Source: Dehalococcoidia bacterium
GTDB lineage: Bacteria > Chloroflexota > Dehalococcoidia > SM23-28-2
Assembly: GCA_030615765.1 (NCBI GenBank)
Contig: JAUWYP010000002.1
Span: 18,480-82,479, forward strand
Direction: 5' to 3'
Length of the DNA stretch: 64,000 bases
Made by a program: the position numbers and the translations under genes. This document shows positions 15,988-23,943 of this stretch, in pieces (the stretch's first letter is position 1; each line of letters opens with the position of its first letter). The notes under the pieces are model-generated. The model saw nothing but the letters and a program-made list of their open reading frames with translations. It had not been told where the DNA came from and searched no databases.

Positions 15988-17736
15988 ATGCGGATGGAGG
16001 GTGAGCTTCAAGCGTTGACCATTCGCATTCTTCCGCCCGAAGTGTCCGTCCTTATCGCCGCCGGCGAGGTGGTGGAGCGCCCAGCCTCGGTGGTGAAGGA
16101 GTTGATCGAGAACAGCCTTGATGCCGGTGCCAGTCAGGTGTCCATCGAGGTGAGGCAGGGCGGGCTTGGCCTCATCCGGGTGACCGACAACGGTAAGGGC
16201 ATCCCTTCCGACATGCTGGCCCTGGCCTTTCATCGCTACGCTACCAGCAAGGTGACCCTGGCGCGAGACCTGACCCGCATCACCACCCTGGGCTTCAGAG
16301 GAGAGGCCCTGCCCAGCATCGCCGCCGTCGCCGAGGTGGAGATGCTCTCCCGCCCCGCCGATGCAGTCGCCGGAGCCTACCTGCGCCTGGTGGACGGAAC
16401 TCCGGTCGAGCAAGGCACGCGGGGCGCGCCCGTAGGCACCACCGTCACCGTCCTCCATCTCTTCGCCAAGCAGCCCGCCCGGCGCAAGTTCATGCGCCCG
16501 CCTCCTGCCGAAAATCAGCAGATCGCCAGCCTGGTCAGTCAGTACGCCCTGGCCTACCCCGAGGTGCGCTTCTCTCTGCGTCTGGACGCTCGTCAAGCCC
16601 TCCTCACCAGCGGCAGTGGCGAACTGACCGATGCGGTGGCCAGCGTCTACGGCGCCGAGGTAGCGGCCGCCATGCTGCCCATGCGCTGGCCTCTGGATGG
16701 CGAACGGACGACGATCAGGGTGAGCGGACTGGCCAGCCCTCCCCACATCTCGCGGGCCAGCCGAGGCTACGTCAGCCTATTCATCAATCGCCGCTGGGTG
16801 CTAAACCGACGGCTGACCTTCGCTGTAGAGGAAGCCTATTCCGGCCTGATGCCGGCGGGTCGCCACCCCATCGCCGTAGTCGACCTCCGCCTCCCTTGCG
16901 AGGAGGTAGACGTGAACGTGCACCCCACCAAGGCCGAGGTGCGCTTCCGCCAGGAGAACGATGCGTTCGCCGCCGTACAGCGAGCGGTGCGACAGGCCCT
17001 GCTGGAGCAAGCGCCCGTTCCTTCCGTCCCGTCGACCACTGGTGCCGCCGTGACCCAGCCAGCCACCCCTGAGGAGATGACCCCTCCACCTCTGTGGCAG
17101 CGGGCTGTGGAAGCGGAAGGCCAGCCTCAGACGGCAGCAGGCACCGTGGCACCGCCACCCAAGGTTTCCCTGCCCATGCTGCGGGTGGTGGGGCAGATCG
17201 GCAGTACGTACATTGTGGCTGAAGGGCCCGAGGGAATGTACCTTATCGACCAGCACGCCGCCCACGAGCGGGTCCTCTTCGAAGAGATCTGCGCCGCGCG
17301 CCAGAGACGAGCCGTGGACGCGCAAGGACTGCTGGAGCCAGCCATAGTGGAGGTATCGCCTCAGCAGAAGGAGGTCATCCTCGCCTACTATGAGGCGCTC
17401 TCGGAGCACGGCTTCCAGTTGGAGCCCTTCGGCGAGCGCACCTACCTGGTGAGAGCCATCCCCGCCGTCCTGGCGGAGAAAGACCTATCGCGGGCCTTCG
17501 CCGAGTTGCTGGACACCCTGAGCGAAGAGGCCGCGGTCGATCAGCAGGACCGGGTGGCGTTCAGCCTGGCCTGCCACGCTGCGGTGAGGGCGGGCCAATC
17601 CCTCGCCTTGGAGGAGATGCGCGAGCTGATCCGGCGACTGGAGCAGGCTGAGGTGCCCCACACCTGCCCCCACGGCCGCCCCACCATGATCCACATGAGC
17701 ACTGCTCTCCTGGAGAAGGAGTTCCGTCGCCGCTAG
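15988..17736 (+). CDS. mutL: DNA mismatch repair endonuclease MutL
   Basis: 582 residues. The GHKL ATPase motifs are present: VVKELIENSLDAGA, VTDNGKGIPSD and TLGFRGEALPSIA. The C-terminal dimerisation domain has the metal-dependent endonuclease motif DQHAAHERVLFEE (the DQHA-x2-E-x4-E type) and CPHGRPT, so this MutL should nick DNA, as in bacteria lacking MutH. The linker is proline- and alanine-rich. The start ATG at 15988 is followed closely by another ATG at 15994; either could be used. Confidence 0.95.
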   Translation: MRMEGELQALTIRILPPEVSVLIAAGEVVERPASVVKELIENSLDAGASQVSIEVRQGGLGLIRVTDNGKGIPSDMLALAFHRYATSKVTLARDLTRITTLGFRGEALPSIAAVAEVEMLSRPADAVAGAYLRLVDGTPVEQGTRGAPVGTTVTVLHLFAKQPARRKFMRPPPAENQQIASLVSQYALAYPEVRFSLRLDARQALLTSGSGELTDAVASVYGAEVAAAMLPMRWPLDGERTTIRVSGLASPPHISRASRGYVSLFINRRWVLNRRLTFAVEEAYSGLMPAGRHPIAVVDLRLPCEEVDVNVHPTKAEVRFRQENDAFAAVQRAVRQALLEQAPVPSVPSTTGAAVTQPATPEEMTPPPLWQRAVEAEGQPQTAAGTVAPPPKVSLPMLRVVGQIGSTYIVAEGPEGMYLIDQHAAHERVLFEEICAARQRRAVDAQGLLEPAIVEVSPQQKEVILAYYEALSEHGFQLEPFGERTYLVRAIPAVLAEKDLSRAFAELLDTLSEEAAVDQQDRVAFSLACHAAVRAGQSLALEEMRELIRRLEQAEVPHTCPHGRPTMIHMSTALLEKEFRRR

Positions 17737-17764
17737 CCCCGGCCCGACAGCGATCTGCCAGCGT

Positions 17765-19264
17765 CTAGCGCGGCGAGTCCTCTCGCATCTCTCGCCAGGC
17801 GACCATCCTGGCAATAGCCTTGGCCGCCCGCGGGATGCTGGGAAAGACGGGAAAGCCCCGCCGCCAGCAGCGCTCCAGAAAGCGCAGCGAGTAGTCCGTG
17901 GCCTCCAGCAGCGGGGGCGTGGCCACCACCAGAACGATGGGCTTCTTCGCTGCTTCCCGCGCCCGCGCCAGGACATCGACCACCGCCTCCATCAGCCCGT
18001 CCAAGTCGAGGCCCATGGCCGTGGCTACCCGCCCCGGGCCCCAACCGAAGCCGGTATGGGCCAGCAGCACGTCCACCGCCTCGTCAGAGGCCACAAGGCA
18101 CAGAGTGTCAGTCAGCTTGGTCGGCTCCATGATGGCCAGGGTGTCCACGGGATTGCGCACGCTGCTGCCGGCCACAGGGGTGAAACGACGCAACTCCTCC
18201 TGAACGCGCTGAGAGAGAAGGGGCGCCTTCAGCCCGGCTTCGTCCACCTCATCGGCGGCAAAGACGCTGAAGCCGCCACCACCACCCACGATACCCACGC
18301 CCCGTCCCGCCGGCGGCTGCTCTAGGAACCGGAAGACGAGCAGCATGTCCACCAGTTCGTCCATGCTGTCCACCTCCACGGCACCCACCTGACGGACAAG
18401 GGCCTTAAACACCGCCAGCGAGCCAGCCAGGCTAGCGGTATGAGAGAAGACGGCCCGGCCCCCAGACTCAGTGCGACCACCTTTGAGCACGATGACCGGT
18501 TTGCGGGCCGATGCCCTACGCATCGCCCGAAAGAAGCGTCGCCCGTCCCTTACCCCTTCGACGTAGGCAGCGATGATCTCCGTATCGGGGTCCTCGGTCA
18601 GGTACTCCAGGAAATCGCCCTCGTTCAGGTCGGCGGCGTTACCGTAGCTGATTATCTTGCTGAAGCGAATGCCCCGCGGCGCCGCCGACGTCAGCAGGTC
18701 GGCGGCATTGCCGCCGCTCTGGGACATAAAGGCCACCGGCCCGGGTGCTCGCGGCGTGCCAGGCCCGAAGGAGATCTTGGCCGCCGGGCAGTATATCCCT
18801 ATGCAGTTGGGGCCAATGACGCGGATGCCTCCCTGGCGAGCCCGTTGCACCACCTGACGCTCCAGCTCGGCCCCCTCCTCCTCGCCCGTCTCGCTGAAGC
18901 CAGCGGTGAAGAAGTGCATGCTCTTGACACCCTTGGCCACGCAGTCGTCAACGACGTCGAGAACCGCACGGACGGGGATGCTGAAGATGACATGGTCTAC
19001 CGGTCCGGGGATGTCCAGCAGGCTGGGATAGCACTTGAGGCCCAGGAGATTCTCGTACGTGGGGTTCACCGGATAGAGGCCGCCCTCGAAGCCCATGTAC
19101 TGGATGGCGATCACAAAGCTGGTGCCCATGGCACCGAAGCCGAACTGGGGCGAAGGCCCCACCACCGCCACCGAGCGGGGATGGAAGATGTAATCGATAG
19201 CTAGGGGGTCACCCTCTTGGGCCGGATGCCGCTCGCCGACCTCTTTCTTCTCACCTTCGCTCAC
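17765..19264 (-). CDS. CoA-binding / acyl-CoA synthetase (NDP-forming) alpha-like protein
   Basis: About 499 residues with the CoA-binding Rossmann domain (DYIFHPRSVAVVGPSP), a succinyl-CoA-ligase-like flavodoxin domain (VAFMSQSGGNAADLL, GNAADLNEGDFLEYL) and the phosphorylated-His region AVFSHTASLAGS. This is the alpha half of the ADP-forming acetyl-CoA synthetase family. No ATP-grasp beta domain follows in this chain or next to it, so it either pairs with a distant subunit or has another role. The GTG at 19264 is preferred over the TTG two codons upstream because it is 7 bases from GGAGG. Confidence 0.8.
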   Translation of the reverse strand: MSEGEKKEVGERHPAQEGDPLAIDYIFHPRSVAVVGPSPQFGFGAMGTSFVIAIQYMGFEGGLYPVNPTYENLLGLKCYPSLLDIPGPVDHVIFSIPVRAVLDVVDDCVAKGVKSMHFFTAGFSETGEEEGAELERQVVQRARQGGIRVIGPNCIGIYCPAAKISFGPGTPRAPGPVAFMSQSGGNAADLLTSAAPRGIRFSKIISYGNAADLNEGDFLEYLTEDPDTEIIAAYVEGVRDGRRFFRAMRRASARKPVIVLKGGRTESGGRAVFSHTASLAGSLAVFKALVRQVGAVEVDSMDELVDMLLVFRFLEQPPAGRGVGIVGGGGGFSVFAADEVDEAGLKAPLLSQRVQEELRRFTPVAGSSVRNPVDTLAIMEPTKLTDTLCLVASDEAVDVLLAHTGFGWGPGRVATAMGLDLDGLMEAVVDVLARAREAAKKPIVLVVATPPLLEATDYSLRFLERCWRRGFPVFPSIPRAAKAIARMVAWREMREDSPR

Positions 19265-19282
19265 TGCCAAGCCTCCATCCTA

Positions 19283-20263
19283 CTAGCCGTCGATACCCAG
19301 CTCGCGCCTGACCTCACGCACCGCCTGCACCATCACCCGCAGCTTGGCCGCCGCCTCCTCCCAGGTGCGCGTCTTGAGGCCGCAGTCGGGGTCGATGTAC
19401 AGCCGCTGGGGCGGTAGCACCTCCAGGCCCCTGCGGATGCCCTCCTTGACCTCCTCCACCGTCTCCACCCTGTGGTTGTGCACGTCCACAACGCCCATGG
19501 CTACTTCTTTATCGAAGCGATGGCGCCGGAATAGCTCCAGCAGATCGTAGTCGCTGTTGGCCGTCTCGATATCGAGCTGGTCCACGGGCAGCCGGACGAT
19601 CTGCTCGAAGACACTGGCGAAGTCGCCGTAGCACATATGGGTGATGGTCTTGGCCTTGAGCCCATCGGTGACCACGGCTAGGCCCTGCGCGACAAGCTCC
19701 ATCTCCTCGGGGCGAGTGGAGGCCGCCGGCTCGTCGATCTGGATGTACTTCGCCCCAGCCTTAACCAGCGCCTCCACCTCCTCGCGCAGCAGCCGCGCCA
19801 TGTCTAGCACCGCCTCTCGCCGCGACGGGTAATACTCATCGAACGACCACTCCACCATGGTGTAGGGGCCGGTGAGCATCCCCTTGACCGGCTTGTCGGT
19901 GAGGCCCTGGGCGTAGCGCCACATCTCCACCGTCATCGACCCCTGCCAGTGGAGCTTGCCGGTGATGATGGGCTTACGGTAGTAGCGGTTGCCGTAGGAG
20001 CGCACCAGCCCACCGATGGCCATGCTCTCGCTGAGCAGTTCGGCGAAGAAGGCCACCATATCCCCCCGCTCCATCTCTCCATGCACCAGGATGTCCAGGC
20101 CGATCTCCTCCTGGAGGCGAATCACCTCCTCCGTCGCCTGGCGCTCCAGGGCGGCGAGCTCCTGGCGACCGATCTTGCCCAGAGAGAACTGGTTGCGGGC
20201 CCCCGTCAGGTAGTCGGGCTTGGGGAAGCTGCCAACAGTGGTAGTGAGCAGTCCCTTGCTCAC
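19283..20263 (-). CDS. Core MetE-like methionine synthase
   Basis: 326 residues, about the size of the MetE catalytic half alone. Zinc-ligand motifs are present: THMCYGDF (His-x-Cys) and DPDCGLKTR (Cys). The homocysteine and substrate region YIQIDEPAAS is also conserved. Such stand-alone forms (core-MetE, described in Dehalococcoides and archaea) are thought to take methyl groups from a methylated corrinoid protein rather than methyltetrahydrofolate. The GTG start overlaps the stop of the upstream paralog by 4 bp, so the two are likely made together. Confidence 0.85.
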   Translation of the reverse strand: MSKGLLTTTVGSFPKPDYLTGARNQFSLGKIGRQELAALERQATEEVIRLQEEIGLDILVHGEMERGDMVAFFAELLSESMAIGGLVRSYGNRYYRKPIITGKLHWQGSMTVEMWRYAQGLTDKPVKGMLTGPYTMVEWSFDEYYPSRREAVLDMARLLREEVEALVKAGAKYIQIDEPAASTRPEEMELVAQGLAVVTDGLKAKTITHMCYGDFASVFEQIVRLPVDQLDIETANSDYDLLELFRRHRFDKEVAMGVVDVHNHRVETVEEVKEGIRRGLEVLPPQRLYIDPDCGLKTRTWEEAAAKLRVMVQAVREVRRELGIDG

Positions 20264-21234
20264 GCCAGCACCTCCTGGGCGCGCCGAACGCCCTCCACCA
20301 TGCGCGCTAGCTTCGCTTCAGCCGTCTCCCGCGGCAGGTACTCCAGGCCGCAGCTCGGATTGACATAAAGAGGCTCCAGGGGTACAACGTCGCTTACCCG
20401 CCGGATGCCGTCCACGATCTGCTCCACCGTCTCCAGCTTCGTGTTGCGAGCATCGACGATGCCCAGGCCCAGCTTCTTAGCAAAAGGCACTCTGCTTATG
20501 ATCTCGTAGTTGGCCGGCCCCATCACAAAGTCCAGCCCGATGGCAGAGAAGGGGAGCTCCAGGATCTGGGGGAAGAGGCCCTCGATATCGCCGAACCAGG
20601 TGTAGAGATGGGCCTCGGCCGTCACCCCCTCCATCATCTGCTCCAGGGCCTGTTGAAAGAGAGGGAAGTCCTCCTTCCGCTTGAGGATGGCCGGCTCGTT
20701 GACCTGGATGATAGGCGCCCCTGCCTTCTCCAGGGCCAGCACCTCCTGCCGCAGCTCTCCTGCCAGGGCCAGCACCAGCTCGCCGAAGCTGCCGTAGTGC
20801 TCGTTGGCCGAGAGGGCGGCCAGGGTGTAGGGGCCCGTGACCAGGGCCTTCACCGGCTGCGGGCTGTGGGCGGCGGCGAAGCGATAATCTTCGGCTGTGA
20901 TCGGCTCCCGCCACTGGACAGCGTCCGTAACTACCGGCTGGCGATAGTAGGTGTTGGTATCAAAGTAGCGAATGAGGCCATTGATTGTGAAGCCGCCCAT
21001 CCGGCGGGCGAAATACGTTTGGCCGTCCTCCCAGCGGATCTGACCGTCGGTGACGATGTCGATGCCAGCCTCCACCTGCTCCTGGATCACCTCGATGGTC
21101 ACCTCATCCTCCACCCGTCGCAGCTCGTCCTGACCTATCTCCCCCCGCTCGAAGCGAGCGATGGCAGCCCGCAGCCTGGCCGGTCGGGGTCGATTAGGTA
21201 TCTTGGGGTAGTTGCCGACGACGGTAGTGAGCAT
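20260..21234 (-). CDS. MetE-family paralog with altered zinc site
   Basis: 324 residues with the same fold and order of motifs as its downstream partner (PIIQVNEPAILKRK; VNPSCGLEYLPRETAEAKL). The His-x-Cys zinc motif is replaced by AHLYTWFGDIEGLF, with Tyr at the Cys position. That segment and GLGIVDARNTKLE look more like the non-catalytic N-terminal half of full-length MetE. It may be a non-catalytic partner, or an enzyme for another thiol acceptor. GGAG precedes the ATG at 21234. Confidence 0.75.
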   Translation of the reverse strand: MLTTVVGNYPKIPNRPRPARLRAAIARFERGEIGQDELRRVEDEVTIEVIQEQVEAGIDIVTDGQIRWEDGQTYFARRMGGFTINGLIRYFDTNTYYRQPVVTDAVQWREPITAEDYRFAAAHSPQPVKALVTGPYTLAALSANEHYGSFGELVLALAGELRQEVLALEKAGAPIIQVNEPAILKRKEDFPLFQQALEQMMEGVTAEAHLYTWFGDIEGLFPQILELPFSAIGLDFVMGPANYEIISRVPFAKKLGLGIVDARNTKLETVEQIVDGIRRVSDVVPLEPLYVNPSCGLEYLPRETAEAKLARMVEGVRRAQEVLA

Positions 21235-21491
21235 AGGCCAGTTAATCTCCTTGCTGACCGCCGTGAACGCAGAACGAGGGCCGAAGGATACGACCCTCGC
21301 CCGTCCAGCTTAGCAGCAACCGTGTTGCCGGCTAGTATTCTAGCATCCGATAGGGAGGCGGTCAATCCAGTCTGCTAGAGGAACCCTCTGCTCACCTGGC
21401 CTTGCGAACCTGTTAACATAACTGGCACAACCGCGTCTATTTAGTGGTAGGGCTGTAACTGCTGCCAGCGCTCCAGTGGGGGTGAACGAAG
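21235..21491. other. Divergent intergenic region
   Basis: This gap of 257 bases lies between the MetE-like pair (minus) and the small paralogs (plus). On the minus strand a hairpin CGAGGG ... CCCTCG lies shortly before the MetE-like paralog. I see no SAM, cobalamin or homocysteine-type riboswitch core. Confidence 0.4.
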
Positions 21492-21932
21492 GTGGACCTA
21501 CAGAAGAAAGAAAGCGCGGAAGCTGTCGAAGGGAAGCAGGACCTGACAGCCCAGGTGCTGGACTGGGCTCGGGACAGAACAGAGGCCCTGGAAGGTAATG
21601 GCGCACGAAGCGAGGAGAAGCCTTCCGAAGAGGCAAAGTCTTCCCAAGAGGCGAAGCCTTCGCAAGAGGGGAAACGATCCCAAGAGACGAAGACGAAGGC
21701 ACCGCCAAGGGTAGTCGTGATTGCTCTCGACGAAAGTTCAGACAACCGCGGCGAAGCCCACCTGTTTGAGGACCTTGAGTCTGCCGGGCGCTTTGTCGAG
21801 ACCCTGGTAGAAGACGGGCTCAATGAGCACCGTCTCGCCGTCCTCAACTGCACTCAGGTAAACGTTCGCCTAACCTACCGTGCGGTAGTCCACCTGCGGG
21901 AGAGCGAAACGCAAGAAGACCCAGACGCCTAG
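21492..21932 (+). CDS. Unknown small protein, paralog A
   Basis: 146 residues starting at GTG; not a family I recognise. It has a short N-terminal helix with LTAQVLDWARDRTEAL, a charged Ser/Glu/Gln/Lys linker built from four 18-bp tandem repeats, and a C-terminal alpha/beta domain of about 65 residues (RVVVIALDESSDNRGEAHLF ... VETLVEDGL ... TYRAVVHL). The same N-terminal motif and C-terminal domain occur in the next gene, so the two form a tandem paralog pair. No signal peptide or membrane segment is seen, and the protein is probably cytoplasmic. Confidence 0.7.
   Translation: MDLQKKESAEAVEGKQDLTAQVLDWARDRTEALEGNGARSEEKPSEEAKSSQEAKPSQEGKRSQETKTKAPPRVVVIALDESSDNRGEAHLFEDLESAGRFVETLVEDGLNEHRLAVLNCTQVNVRLTYRAVVHLRESETQEDPDA
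21615..21686 (+). repeat. Four 18-bp in-frame tandem repeats
   Basis: Four imperfect 18-base units encode EKPSEE, AKSSQE, AKPSQE and GKRSQE, a flexible charged linker in paralog A. Such repeats are prone to length change by slippage. Confidence 0.8.
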
Positions 21933-22071
21933 GCGAACCCCTGAGCACCACCGGCGAGAGCGGCGACTGTCGGCCCAGCGCGGGCCGCTTCTGGGTCGAT
22001 CTCCCGCGAGACTAGGGCGTCGAGGTAGTCAGTCAGCCAGGCGGTAGTCTACGACAGGGAGGGGAACAACC

Positions 22072-22473
22072 TTGACCGGCGGCCGAACAGTGCGCGGAAG
22101 CCACAGCTCTGAGGATGTCCGGGAGGAGCAGAGCTCTACGACGCTGCTGCCGGAGTGGGCGCGCGAGCGAGCAGATGGCCAATGGTACGGGCCACTAGCC
22201 GCAGGCCGATCTTCCCAGCAGGCGAAGCCCGAGGCAGCGACTAACTTGATCGTCGTGGTCCCCGACGAAGGCGATGACGACTGGGTCAAAGCACGTGTCT
22301 TCGACAACCCAGGGCAAGCGATGGCACTGGTGGAGACGCTAGTAGAGGATGGCCTTGCCCCGGAGCGCGTGAGCATATTCAGCGCCACGCAGCTGGGCGT
22401 AGACGTGGCCTACAAACCTGTGGTCAAGCTCACGGAAGGACGAAAGCAAAAGAAATCGCCAGGTACAGCGTAG
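22072..22473 (+). CDS. Unknown small protein, paralog B
   Basis: 133 residues from a TTG start with GGGAGGGG 6 bases upstream. It shares with the preceding gene an N-terminal Trp-Ala-Arg-(Asp/Glu)-Arg motif (LLPEWARERADG), a short linker and the C-terminal domain (NLIVVVPDEGDDDWVKARVF ... VETLVEDGL ... AYKPVVKL). The stretch VETLVEDGL is identical in both. The function is unknown. It is followed by a good terminator, so the two paralogs may form one short operon. Confidence 0.7.
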   Translation: MTGGRTVRGSHSSEDVREEQSSTTLLPEWARERADGQWYGPLAAGRSSQQAKPEAATNLIVVVPDEGDDDWVKARVFDNPGQAMALVETLVEDGLAPERVSIFSATQLGVDVAYKPVVKLTEGRKQKKSPGTA

Positions 22474-22477
22474 CACC

Positions 22478-22570
22478 CTACGTGCACGTCTCCCCGATCC
22501 TGCCGCTGTACATCAGCACGTCGCCCGTCACGCTAATGTCGCCGCTCATGTCGAGATCCAGGCGCTGGCA
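22478..22570 (-). pseudogene. Possible C-terminal dockerin-like gene remnant
   Basis: The minus strand reads CQRLDLDMSGDISVTGDVL then MYSGRIGETCT and a stop, with an in-frame stop immediately upstream. The pattern Asp-x-Asp-x-Ser-Gly-Asp with a closing Cys resembles the calcium-binding-like C-termini of exported Chloroflexota proteins. With only 30 residues this could be chance. Confidence 0.35.
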
Positions 22571-22584
22571 CTAGTACGAGCCAA

Positions 22585-22614
22585 GGCCCGCCCTCTACCG
22601 GGCGGGCCTTTCTT
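22585..22614 (+). terminator. Factor-independent terminator
   Basis: A nine-base-pair stem (GGCCCGCCC with GGGCGGGCC) and a six-base loop (TCTACC) are followed by TTTCTT. It closes the small paralog pair on the plus strand. Confidence 0.85.
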
Positions 22615-22773
22615 CGCATCGACGGGATTCAAAGGGGGTGCGGCCCTTGTCTTCCCATATACTATTACGTCGGAGAGAGGAAAAAGGTTCTGTCTTCTGC
22701 CGTTAATTTGCGGCTAAAATGCAACGAAATCGCTCGCCCCGTATCGAGTCGCCAGAGGCTCTCACAGAAAGCC

Positions 22774-22857
22774 TTACCCCAGCCGCCGCCTCCGGGCGTA
22801 CCATGCGCCCGTCGTGAGAGCGACGAGCGCCGCAGCAGCCAGTCCGGTCAGCCCAGG
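22774..22857 (-). pseudogene. Orphan C-terminal membrane-anchor fragment
   Basis: Just beyond the FKBP stop, in another frame, the minus strand encodes PGLTGLAAAALVALTTGAW followed by YARRRRLG and a stop. This is a hydrophobic helix with a basic tail closely resembling the anchor of the exported protein at 9893-10948 (GGWYARRRWLR). It has no upstream coding region of its own, so it is probably the end of a lost or frameshifted gene. Confidence 0.5.
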
Positions 22858-22859
22858 AG

Positions 22860-23285
22860 CTACTTGATGGCCAGCAGTTCCACTTCGAAGGTGAGCTCCG
22901 CGTTGGGAGGAATGACGGGCGGGGAACCGCGCTCACCATAGGCCAACTCCGGCGGAATGATGAGCCGCCGCTTGCCGCCGACTTTCATCGAGGCGACGCC
23001 CTCGTCCCAACCTTGGATGACCTGGCCTACGCCAAGCACGAAGCTGAACGGCTGGCCCCGGTCGAGGGAGCTGTCGAACTTCGTCCCGTCGGCGAGCCAG
23101 CCGGTGTAATGGACCTCGGCCGTCTGGCCAGGCTGAGGCGAATCGCCCGTGCCAACCTCGATGTCGATGATCTGAAGACCGCTCGCGGTGACCGTACCCG
23201 TATCTTCGCCATCGCCGCAGGCGGCCAGTGGCACCGTCAGGCCGATGCCAAGGAGAAGGGCCAAGCCCAGGGTCATCCTCTTCAT
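22860..23285 (-). CDS. FKBP-type peptidyl-prolyl isomerase lipoprotein
   Basis: 141 residues. A lipoprotein signal ([20 protein letters not shown], Cys at about residue 24) is followed by one FKBP domain with [34 protein letters not shown] and LAYGERG. The ATG at 23285 has GGAGG 8 bases upstream; a longer open frame upstream lacks coding character. It should sit on the outer face of the membrane and help fold exported proteins. The stop is followed, in another frame, by an orphan C-terminal anchor. Confidence 0.9.
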   Translation of the reverse strand: MKRMTLGLALLLGIGLTVPLAACGDGEDTGTVTASGLQIIDIEVGTGDSPQPGQTAEVHYTGWLADGTKFDSSLDRGQPFSFVLGVGQVIQGWDEGVASMKVGGKRRLIIPPELAYGERGSPPVIPPNAELTFEVELLAIK

Positions 23286-23401
23286 TGCGCTGCCTCCATA
23301 TGCGGTATCCGCGCTCAACTCACGGCGCTCCCCACATCCTACCCGCAGATGCGACGGTGCGCAAGGCGATGGAGAGGGATGTGCAACCCGCCCCCTCCTC
23401 T

Positions 23402-23413
23402 GCCGTAGGCGGA
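23402..23413. repeat. Partial copy of the double-hairpin repeat
   Basis: GCCGTAGGCGGA matches the left half of the repeat found at 13136-13165. It lies in the non-coding stretch between the FKBP gene and ssrA. Confidence 0.35.
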
Positions 23414-23471
23414 GCGGGCAGCGCCAGGGGAAATCGAAGGGGAGCCCGAAGGCTCCCCGCAATGTACGATC

Positions 23472-23826
23472 TGGTGGAGACGGGGGAGAATCGAACTCCC
23501 CGTCCAGAAGAAGGCCACCCTGGATATCCTACAGGCTTAGTCGGCGTTTTGGTCTCGCCCGCCGTACCTCCACCGACGGAGTGTCGCCGGGCCAGCCGAT
23601 GTTTCTTTGACAGCCCTTATCGGCGTCGGAGCTGCCGCACCTCGACATTATGACGCCGATCCCCAACCCATCGAGGAGAGGTCAGGGTCGACGTGGCCCG
23701 CCTAAATTAGGCGGCCAGAGCGAACTGAGATTCGCCAGTTACTGTTTGCCACCTGTTTTACGAGGGCGATGGCTACCTCGGCCTGCAATCCAGATTCAAC
23801 CTTCCCTGTCGAACCCTTTCGTCCCC
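23472..23826 (-). ncRNA. ssrA: Transfer-messenger RNA (tmRNA)
   Basis: About 355 nt. The 5' end GGGGACG pairs with CGTCTCC at the 3' end (one G-U), followed by an encoded ACCA. The 5' part has GGGTTCGACAGGG, the tmRNA T-arm-like hallmark, and the 3' part has the TTCGATTC T-loop. The tag frame reads GGC GAA TCT CAG TTC GCT CTG GCC GCC TAA, giving GESQFALAA, preceded by TAACT, which resembles the usual resume-site context. It rescues stalled ribosomes together with SmpB, encoded upstream on the same strand. Confidence 0.93.
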
Positions 23827-23850
23827 ACAGGGATCTGACGAACTCACCTT

Positions 23851-23859
23851 ATTATACCA
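23851..23859 (-). promoter_or_regulatory. Extended -10 promoter of ssrA
   Basis: The minus strand reads TGGTATAAT, a perfect -10 with an extended TGn, about 25 bases before the mature tmRNA 5' end. A TTGACA at 23866-23871 is only 9 bases from the -10 and so is not a proper -35. Confidence 0.6.
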
Positions 23860-23874
23860 CAGCGTTGTCAACCC

Positions 23875-23917
23875 CTAGCCGCGACGCCGCAGGGCCCGCC
23901 GCATCTCGCGGTCCGCC
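23875..23917 (-). repeat. Duplicated smpB 3' end (distal copy)
   Basis: 43 bases matching 24710-24752 with three mismatches. On the minus strand it reads as the end of SmpB (REMRRALRRRG then a stop) without the rest of the gene. It lies between the QueG-like gene and ssrA. Confidence 0.85.
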
Positions 23918-23943
23918 ACTGTCAAGGGGTCCATATCGTGTGG

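Larger units (their letters stand above)
22474..22859. other. Intergenic region with terminator and gene debris
   Basis: 386 bases with no intact gene. It holds a plus-strand terminator (22585-22614) and two minus-strand fragments that look like the C-termini of exported proteins (22478-22570 and 22774-22857). The middle part (22615-22770) shows nothing recognisable. Confidence 0.5.

Noticed and set aside
21235..21480. SAM or cobalamin riboswitch upstream of the MetE-like genes
   Set aside because: No conserved core of either class could be found on the minus strand; only a simple GC hairpin is present.
23866..23871. TTGACA upstream of ssrA as a -35 box
   Set aside because: Only 9 bases separate it from the TATAAT; the extended -10 alone is the more credible promoter element.
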